This document shows positions 58,176 to 64,000 of a DNA stretch of 64,000 nt, piece by piece (position 1 is the stretch's first letter; the number at the start of each line of letters is the position of its first letter). This DNA is from Marinobacter halophilus. Its GTDB lineage: Bacteria > Pseudomonadota > Gammaproteobacteria > Pseudomonadales > Oleiphilaceae. The translations under genes and the position numbers were made by a program. The stretch is taken from NCBI RefSeq assembly GCF_003007685.1, contig NZ_PXNN01000017.1:723143-787142 (forward strand), given 5' to 3'. The notes under the pieces are model-generated. The model was given only the letters and a program-made list of their open reading frames with translations, made no database searches and was not told the DNA's origin.

Positions 58176-58676
58176 TCACAGCGTTTCCAGAAACTCCGTA
58201 ACTCCTTGCAACACATACAAAACCGATTGCCGACGCACCTGATCACGGTCACCTTTGAAGCACTTTACGCGAGTTTCTGTGTGGTCTGGGCCGGTTCCCC
58301 AGGCAAACCAGACTGTGCCCACCGGCTTGTCCGCGCTGCCGCCACCGGGGCCGGCAACGCCGCTGATAGCGACGGCGACATCGACACCGGTGGCGCGGAC
58401 AGCCCCGGCCACCATCTGGCGCACCACGGCTTCGCTGACCGCGCCGTACTCTGCCAATACAGGGGCTTCTACGCCCAGAATGGCCTGTTTGGCTTCGTTG
58501 CTATAGGTCACCAGGCCAGCCATGATGTAGGCCGACGAGCCGGCCCGGTCGGTCAATATCTTGGCCACCCAGCCGCCGGTGCAGCTTTCGGCGGTGGCGA
58601 TGGTTTTATTCTGTTCCACAAGCCGGTCGCCCAGAGCGTTACCGGCTTCCTGTAACTGTTGATCCGTGGCCTGCAT
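58176..58676 (-). CDS. pncC: Nicotinamide-nucleotide amidase (CinA C-terminal domain)
   Basis: 166 residues from the ATG at 58676, preceded by GGAG; a TTG four codons earlier could also initiate. [21 protein letters not shown] (positions about 26-46), [22 protein letters not shown] (about 106-127) and the C-terminal R-R-Q are PncC hallmarks. Converts NMN to nicotinate mononucleotide and ammonia. The conserved pncC-recA order suggests partial co-transcription. An 11-G tract sits directly upstream. Confidence 0.94.
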   Translation of the reverse strand: MQATDQQLQEAGNALGDRLVEQNKTIATAESCTGGWVAKILTDRAGSSAYIMAGLVTYSNEAKQAILGVEAPVLAEYGAVSEAVVRQMVAGAVRATGVDVAVAISGVAGPGGGSADKPVGTVWFAWGTGPDHTETRVKCFKGDRDQVRRQSVLYVLQGVTEFLETL

Positions 58677-58690
58677 GGCGATCTCCAAGA

Positions 58691-58701
58691 GGGGGGGGGG
58701 G
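58691..58701. repeat. 11-G homopolymer tract between pncC and mutS
   Basis: Eleven consecutive G on the plus strand, 15-25 bases upstream of the pncC ATG and 85 bases upstream of the mutS ATG, about 38 bases before a possible mutS -10 (TACAAT, 58740-58745). Prone to slipped-strand length change and to sequencing error. Confidence 0.9.
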
Positions 58702-58785
58702 TTAGCAAAGCCTTCGTTTCATCCCGCGCATTATTTTCTTACAATCTCCGCTCTCATCCAAACCGACGATCAACCGGACGCTCTC

Positions 58786-61428
58786 ATGTCAGCAAAGCCG
58801 TCAGCAGCTCAGACCGACCTCTCCAAGCACACGCCGATGATGCAGCAATACCTGAAGATCAAGGGTGAGCACCCCAATGAGCTGGTGTTCTACCGCATGG
58901 GGGATTTTTACGAGCTGTTTTATGACGACGCCAAGAAGGCGGCGGACCTGATGGATATCACCCTGACCGCCCGGGGCCAGTCCGGCGGCAACCCGATCCC
59001 CATGGCGGGCATTCCTTATCACTCCGCTGAAGGCTACATTGCCCGCCTGGTGCGTGCAGGTCAATCCATTGCTATTGCCGAGCAGATTGGCGATCCGGCC
59101 ACCAGCAAAGGCCCGGTGGACCGGCAGGTGGTGCGGGTAGTGACACCGGGCACACTCAGTGATGAGGCGTTTCTGGAAGACCGGCGCGACAACCTTCTGG
59201 TGGCCATCTACAACCACAAAGACCAGTTTGGTTTTGCCTCGCTGGATATTTCCAGCGGCCGGTTTGCGGTTTCGGAGCTGGAAAACCCGGAAGCCCTTCA
59301 GGGCGAGCTTCAGCGCTTGCACCCAGCCGAGATTCTGATCAGCGAAGACTTCCCCTACGGTGACCTTCTACAAGGGTATACCGGTATTCGGCGGCAAGGA
59401 CCCTGGCTATTTGAAGTGGATTCCGCCCGCCGGGTGATTACCCAGCAGTTGCAGGTGAAAGACCTGACCGGTTTCGGCTGCGAAGACCTGCACCTGGCCG
59501 TCTGCGCCGCCGGCTGTTTGCTGCAGTACGCCCGGGAAACCCAGCGCACCGCCCTGCCCCACATTCGCAAACTGACCCGGGAGCGCCGGGAAGACGCGGT
59601 GATTCTGGATGCCGCCAGTCGCCGCAACCTGGAAATTGACACCAACCTGATGGGCGGCCAACAGCACACTCTGGCCTGGGTGATGGACCGCACCGCGACC
59701 GCCATGGGCGCCCGGGAACTGCGCCGCTGGCTGAACCGGCCGTTGCGGGATGTCGACGTGGTGCGCCAGCGCCAGCAATCGGTCTCTGCCCTGCTCGACG
59801 GCTTTCACTACGAGCCGACCCATGACTTGCTGAAACGGGTCGGTGATATCGAGCGGATTCTGTCCAGGGTGGCGTTACGTTCAGCCCGGCCGCGGGATCT
59901 GGCCCGCTTGCGGGATGCTTTCGTGGCTTTGCCCGACCTGCAGGAAATCCTGAAGCCGGTGAATTCACACCACGTGGTAAAACTGGCCACCACCATCGGC
60001 GAATACCCGGCGCTGGCCGAGCTGCTGGAGAAAGCCATTATTGAGAATCCGCCAGTGGTGTTGCGCGATGGCGGGGTGATCCGGGAAGGTTTCGATGAAG
60101 AACTGGACGAACTGCGCAACATCAGTGAGAACGCTGGCCAGTATCTGTTGGATGTAGAAACCCGGGAGCGGGAACGCACCGGCATCAGCACCCTGAAGGT
60201 GGGTTATAACCGGGTACACGGCTACTACATCGAAATCAGCCGGGCCCAGTCCGGTCAGGCGCCGGTGGATTACATTCGCCGGCAGACCCTGAAAAATGCC
60301 GAACGCTTTATCACCCCGGAACTCAAGGTCTTTGAAGACAAAGCGCTGAGCGCCAAGAGCCGCGCCCTGGCCCGTGAAAAAGGCCTGTACGACGAGGTAC
60401 TGGAATCGGTCGCCGAACAACTGGCCCCTCTGCAGGACTCCGCCCAGGCCCTGGCAGAGCTGGACGTACTCAGTAACTTTGCCGAGCGCGCCACCAGCCT
60501 GCGCTTTGTCGCGCCAGAGTTTACCGATCAGCCCGGCTTTGATGTGGAAGAGGGCCGCCACCCGGTGGTGGAGCAACTGCTGGATGAGCCGTTTGTGCCC
60601 AACAACCTGTTGATCGACAACAAGCGGCGCATGCTGGTGATTACCGGCCCGAATATGGGCGGTAAGTCCACCTACATGCGCCAGGCCGCACTGATCGCTC
60701 TGCTCGCTTACACCGGCAGTTTTGTGCCTGCCAACCGGGCAGTGCTGGGGCCGGTAGACCGGATTTTCACCCGTATGGGCTCGTCCGATGACATTGCCGG
60801 TGGCCGCTCAACGTTCATGGTGGAAATGACCGAAACCGCCAACATTCTGCACAATGCCACTGAAAACAGCCTGGTGCTGATGGACGAAGTGGGCCGGGGC
60901 ACCAGTACCTTTGATGGCCTGTCGCTGGCCTGGGCCACCGCCGAGCACCTGGCCAAGGAAATTCGCTGCTACACCCTGTTTGCCACCCACTATTTTGAAC
61001 TGACCCAGTTGGCGGACGATCTCGAGCATGCGGTCAATGTGCACCTGACCGCTACCGAGCACGACGACAGCATTGTCTTCCTGCACAACGTCCATGACGG
61101 CCCCGCCAGCCAGAGCTATGGTTTACAGGTGGCCAAGCTGGCGGGTGTACCCCAGGAAGTCATTCGCCATGCCAAAGCCCAACTGGCGCATCTGGAGGGC
61201 AGTGCCAGCCCGACGAAACCGGCACCTCACAGAACGGCAGAGGCCACCCTGGCAAAGCCCGCGCCCAAACATCAAGCGGACAGCGAGACGGTATTTCAGG
61301 GCGATATGTTCGCCAACATGGATCCGAGCAAGGTGGAAGACGCGTTGCGCAAACTGGAGATTGATGAACTGACACCCCGGGATGCACTCAATCAGCTGTA
61401 CGAACTCAAGGCGCTTCTGCAAAAATAG
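58786..61428 (+). CDS. mutS: DNA mismatch repair protein MutS
   Basis: 880 residues from MSAKPSAAQ; the frame is open to 58666 through the G tract but that part is not conserved-looking. Mismatch-recognition domain with the Phe-x-Glu in [14 protein letters not shown] (about 32-45), connector and lever domains, and the ABC-type ATPase with Walker [13 protein letters not shown] (about 622-633), [16 protein letters not shown] and the helix-turn-helix end. Starts methyl-directed mismatch repair. Ribosome site weak. fdxA follows after 162 bases. Confidence 0.97.
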   Translation: MSAKPSAAQTDLSKHTPMMQQYLKIKGEHPNELVFYRMGDFYELFYDDAKKAADLMDITLTARGQSGGNPIPMAGIPYHSAEGYIARLVRAGQSIAIAEQIGDPATSKGPVDRQVVRVVTPGTLSDEAFLEDRRDNLLVAIYNHKDQFGFASLDISSGRFAVSELENPEALQGELQRLHPAEILISEDFPYGDLLQGYTGIRRQGPWLFEVDSARRVITQQLQVKDLTGFGCEDLHLAVCAAGCLLQYARETQRTALPHIRKLTRERREDAVILDAASRRNLEIDTNLMGGQQHTLAWVMDRTATAMGARELRRWLNRPLRDVDVVRQRQQSVSALLDGFHYEPTHDLLKRVGDIERILSRVALRSARPRDLARLRDAFVALPDLQEILKPVNSHHVVKLATTIGEYPALAELLEKAIIENPPVVLRDGGVIREGFDEELDELRNISENAGQYLLDVETRERERTGISTLKVGYNRVHGYYIEISRAQSGQAPVDYIRRQTLKNAERFITPELKVFEDKALSAKSRALAREKGLYDEVLESVAEQLAPLQDSAQALAELDVLSNFAERATSLRFVAPEFTDQPGFDVEEGRHPVVEQLLDEPFVPNNLLIDNKRRMLVITGPNMGGKSTYMRQAALIALLAYTGSFVPANRAVLGPVDRIFTRMGSSDDIAGGRSTFMVEMTETANILHNATENSLVLMDEVGRGTSTFDGLSLAWATAEHLAKEIRCYTLFATHYFELTQLADDLEHAVNVHLTATEHDDSIVFLHNVHDGPASQSYGLQVAKLAGVPQEVIRHAKAQLAHLEGSASPTKPAPHRTAEATLAKPAPKHQADSETVFQGDMFANMDPSKVEDALRKLEIDELTPRDALNQLYELKALLQK

Positions 61429-61590
61429 CGGGTAACTGGGCCATAATTGACCCATGTAATAAGGTTATAGCAGTGGAATGCTTGCGGGCACACGGGGTGC
61501 TCCCTACAATATCGCGCATCTAATTATAGGTGGGGCCAGTGATTCAAGGCTCCTGATGAGACTGAATATTTACGAACCAGGGATCTGACC

Positions 61591-61914
61591 ATGGCGTTTA
61601 TCGTTACTGATAACTGCATCAAGTGCAAATACACCGACTGCGTGGAAGTCTGCCCGGTGGACTGCTTCTACGAAGGCCCCAACTTTCTGGTAATCGACCC
61701 GGACGAGTGCATTGACTGCGCCCTGTGCGAGCCTGAATGCCCGGCCGAAGCCATTTTCTCTGAAGACGAACTGCCAGCTGACCAGGCACAGTTTGTGGAG
61801 ATTAATGCGGATCTGGCCGCCAAGTGGCCAAACATCACGGAAAAGAAAGATCCGCTGCCAGACGCGGAAGAATGGGACGGCAAGCCCAACAAGATTCAGT
61901 ACCTGGAGCGCTGA
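61591..61914 (+). CDS. fdxA: 7Fe ferredoxin FdxA
   Basis: 107 residues. Cys pattern [18 protein letters not shown] (the 3Fe-4S side with an extra Cys) and [12 protein letters not shown] (4Fe-4S side) followed by the long C-terminal extension typical of the Azotobacter ferredoxin I family. Low-potential electron carrier; partner unknown here. The mutS-fdxA pairing is common in Pseudomonas and relatives. Ends before a strong terminator. Confidence 0.95.
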   Translation: MAFIVTDNCIKCKYTDCVEVCPVDCFYEGPNFLVIDPDECIDCALCEPECPAEAIFSEDELPADQAQFVEINADLAAKWPNITEKKDPLPDAEEWDGKPNKIQYLER

Positions 61915-61950
61915 GACCGGAACCGGTAACCAGCACCCTCTTCAGGAAAA

Positions 61951-61994
61951 AACAGAAAGGGCCGGAAGACGCATGTCTTCCGGCCCTTTCTGTT
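61951..61994. terminator. Bidirectional terminator, 20-bp perfect stem
   Basis: AACAGAAAGGGCCGGAAGAC, loop GCAT and exact complement. It separates fdxA (+) from the convergent unknown gene ending at 62016. The T-rich end is interrupted by C and G, so efficiency rests on the long stem. Confidence 0.85.
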
Positions 61995-62015
61995 GATGCT
62001 TCTCACAGCGCGGGG

Positions 62016-63047
62016 TCAGGAATCGGCCAGCAGCTTCTTCGCCGCAGCTGACCGGTAAAACGACCCCAGTCTCCTGCGCACCAGTGCCTCGAGGTAACCT
62101 TCCTCACGCAGCACATCAATAATCGGCAGCGCCAATGCTTCAACCTCGGTAACGATGACCTGCCGGGTGACGCCCACGTCCTGCAACAACTCCATGACCG
62201 GTCGATCACCGTATTTGACGAACAGGTGATCAACCACAGCCTGGGCACAACCGTCAAAATACCCGGTTTTACGGAAATTCAGCCAGAACTCGTAACCCAA
62301 TACCACGAAGGCCTGCAGCTCTACTTCACCCAAACCGTCTTGAAGCTGGTCAATGGTCTGCCCTTCCAGTGATACCCAGGCAGCCATGACGCTGTCCCTG
62401 AGTTCATCGTCCGAGAACGCCTTGTGCAAAAACTGCTCACTGCGAGCGAGCAGTCCGGGCAGGCTCTCGGACAACCAAGCCTTGATGCGCCGTTCAAAAG
62501 TTTCATCCAGCCCAGGCACGGCCTTGTTGGCCATCTTCTTGCCGAACTTCATCATGGAGCCCACGCCGGGTACCGAGCGGGCGATCAGGTTATCTTCGTA
62601 TAAATAGTTGATCAGGCCGTGATACACCACGTTCGACACCAGTTCCTGATACACCGGATGCGCCATGATCTCGGTGATGATGCGCTCGCGCTGGTTGCGC
62701 AGTTCCAGTGCCTCATCGATAAATTCGCTGGCCTGCTCCCGAGACAGAATCTCGCCCAGGGTGGTGTCAGATTGCACCTGAGCCTTCATCACCTCGTTCG
62801 CCATCTCTGCCGCCAGTTCCGGGATGCCCGCGTCCAGCTCCATGTCGACGACAATCCGCCGGATCACACCCATAATTTGATCAACACTGGTCAGTCGGTT
62901 CAGGGTGATCCTATCGGCGTGGTTCAGAAGTTCGTCCACCTCCTGATCAAGAAACTTCTGCAGCTTCGCCCCTTTCAACGCGGCCATCTCGTGTTTGACG
63001 TGTGCTTCCAACAGAGTATCAACAAGGTTTTGGGTGGTTTTGGTCAT
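62016..63047 (-). CDS. Conserved-looking hypothetical alpha-helical protein
   Basis: 343 residues, not recognised. No signal peptide and no clear membrane helix; helix-forming throughout, Leu/Glu/Val-rich. Notable segments: GVIRRIVVDMELDAGIPELA (about 60-79), AHPVYQELVSNVVYHGLINYLYED near 135-158 and a Gly-Lys-rich SVPGVGSMMKFGKKM (about 165-180). AGGATGCC precedes the ATG. Alone between fdxA (convergent) and a DegV gene on the same strand 135 bases away. A helical scaffold or lipid-associated protein are guesses only. Confidence 0.82.
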   Translation of the reverse strand: MTKTTQNLVDTLLEAHVKHEMAALKGAKLQKFLDQEVDELLNHADRITLNRLTSVDQIMGVIRRIVVDMELDAGIPELAAEMANEVMKAQVQSDTTLGEILSREQASEFIDEALELRNQRERIITEIMAHPVYQELVSNVVYHGLINYLYEDNLIARSVPGVGSMMKFGKKMANKAVPGLDETFERRIKAWLSESLPGLLARSEQFLHKAFSDDELRDSVMAAWVSLEGQTIDQLQDGLGEVELQAFVVLGYEFWLNFRKTGYFDGCAQAVVDHLFVKYGDRPVMELLQDVGVTRQVIVTEVEALALPIIDVLREEGYLEALVRRRLGSFYRSAAAKKLLADS

Positions 63048-63182
63048 AAACCTGGCATCCTTTGACGGGGGGTCCTGAAATTTGATTGTGAGGCTAACAC
63101 GAACCGGGCAAAGGCGGGTTTGCCTGAATTACCTGAAGGAAGGTATCGCAGGGCCAGTCAGGCAAACCGGCCACGACTACTA

Positions 63183-64000
63183 TTACTGAAAATCGTTGAA
63201 AGCATGGGGCTCAGCCGCAAGGGCCAAGCAGATACTTCCGGGGCCTACATAAATCGCGCTGGTGATGCCCATTTGCGATAACAGCAGCTCCACGCCATGG
63301 CGTTCACAGGCATCCCGCAATCGGTTCAGCCCTGGCAGATCTTCGATATCGGTCCAGCTCAGACCACAGGAAAGACTGACATAAGGGGTCAGCAAACCGG
63401 CGTCTACGCGGGCTGCTGCGTAATTCATCACTTTCTCAACGGCCATGTCGAAGTGGCGAGTCTTGACCACAGGCTTGCCTTCAACGCCGCGGCCGAAGAT
63501 CACTGGAGTGATGTTCAGCGCTTTACCGAGAAAGGCCGCCAATGCCGAAACATTCTTATCGCCACGACGGCGCGCGCGCTCGCGGATATAATGCAAATCG
63601 CGGGGGATCACACAGGTGTAGATCTTGTCGGTAAACGATTCCACTTCCTGGCGCAGGGCGTTCTTGGACACGTTCTGGCCAATCAGCCGTAGGGTGTGAG
63701 CCGCCAGTAACCCTTGCCCGGCAAAAATCTGCTTGCTGTCGATGACCCGCATGGAGAACTTGCCATCCCGGCCAGCTGCCTTGCGGGCACCCTCATAATG
63801 CGCCATCACGGAATTCATCGCTTCAGTGGCGTTCTGAAAGATCTGGCTACGATTTTTGGTGACAGTCTCGCAGATGGCCACGTCAAATTCCGTCACAACC
63901 TGCTCCATCAGCAGGTCATGAATCTGTTCCACTGTAAAGGCCCGGGTTTCCGCCTCATGAGCTTTGTCCAGCAAGCCACTCAGGTAGAACTCCTGAGTGC
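63183..64000 (-). CDS. DegV family fatty-acid-binding protein, 5' part beyond the window
   Basis: At least 272 residues are present; the frame stays open to the window edge (codons TQEFYLSGLLDKAHEAE), so the N-terminus is cut off. The visible part matches DegV proteins: TAxxF-type FTVEQIHDLL, DSKQIFAGQGLLAAH (about 95-110 of the visible part), TCVIPRDLHYIRERARRR and a C-terminal GPGSICLA. DegV/FakB relatives bind a fatty acid for phosphorylation by FakA, but in gammaproteobacteria the role is unproven. Confidence 0.85.
   Translation of the reverse strand, partial: TQEFYLSGLLDKAHEAETRAFTVEQIHDLLMEQVVTEFDVAICETVTKNRSQIFQNATEAMNSVMAHYEGARKAAGRDGKFSMRVIDSKQIFAGQGLLAAHTLRLIGQNVSKNALRQEVESFTDKIYTCVIPRDLHYIRERARRRGDKNVSALAAFLGKALNITPVIFGRGVEGKPVVKTRHFDMAVEKVMNYAAARVDAGLLTPYVSLSCGLSWTDIEDLPGLNRLRDACERHGVELLLSQMGITSAIYVGPGSICLALAAEPHAFNDFQ

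Overview
The window looks like core chromosome of a marine gammaproteobacterium, most probably Marinobacter or a close relative. This is inferred from gene order (pncC-recA, mutS-fdxA, thrS-infC-rpmI-rplT-pheS-pheT-ihfA-merR), from the protein sequences, and from marine-type transport (BCCT osmolyte carrier, TAXI-TRAP system). I cannot run a search to confirm the genus. I see no insertion sequence, prophage, integron, CRISPR array or rRNA operon. Two tRNA genes are present: Pro-GGG and Asp-GUC.

Layout. 0.1-3.5 kb: a three-gene operon of a lipoprotein with a RimB-like aspartic protease domain, a membrane protein with a degenerate transglutaminase domain, and an ATP-grasp ligase, which is a predicted peptide-ligation/trimming system. 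3.5-7 kb: a BCCT transporter divergent from an FMN glutamate synthase-like protein. 7-14.2 kb: tRNA-Pro, a Crp/Fnr regulator, a DUF4398/OmpA lipoprotein/diguanylate cyclase operon, and a PAS protein with a CheB-CheR-PAS fusion. 14.2-20.7 kb: putA with a divergent Lrp-type regulator, glycerate kinase, a second Crp/Fnr regulator and a small DUF2892 membrane protein. 20.7-28.2 kb: the translation operon from thrS to a MerR-like gene. 28.2-32 kb: a TAXI-TRAP transporter. 32-37.3 kb: an RND/MMPL exporter with YCF48-like and DUF1329 proteins. 37.4-44 kb: pepN, DUF2797, YeaC-like, rhomboid, phosphoesterase and nadK. 44-51 kb: an unknown coiled-coil protein, fadH, two AraC regulators, tRNA-Asp and a MaoC-like protein. 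51-56 kb: a FixJ/FixL-like two-component pair and a Lon-like protease. 56-64 kb: PilZ, a flavoprotein, recA, pncC, mutS, fdxA, an unknown protein and a DegV protein cut by the window end.

The most interesting element lies in the 174-base gap between the YeaC-like gene and the rhomboid gene (41257-41430). A plus-strand promoter overlaps a near-perfect 7-1-7 Fur box. It is followed by about 88 bases made of a 5' hairpin, a pyrimidine-rich single-stranded stretch and an intrinsic terminator, with no plausible gene. This is the architecture expected of an iron-starvation small RNA of the RyhB/PrrF kind. Other points of note are an 11-G tract between pncC and mutS, an 11-bp perfect inverted repeat before the CheB-CheR operon, a terminator between the response regulator and its kinase, a 13-bp hairpin between the TRAP binding protein and its permease, and the AUU start of infC.

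Many genes use non-ATG starts that the ribosome binding sites support: GTG for the BCCT gene; TTG for the first Crp/Fnr gene, DUF2797, rhomboid and the Lon-like protease; ATT for infC.
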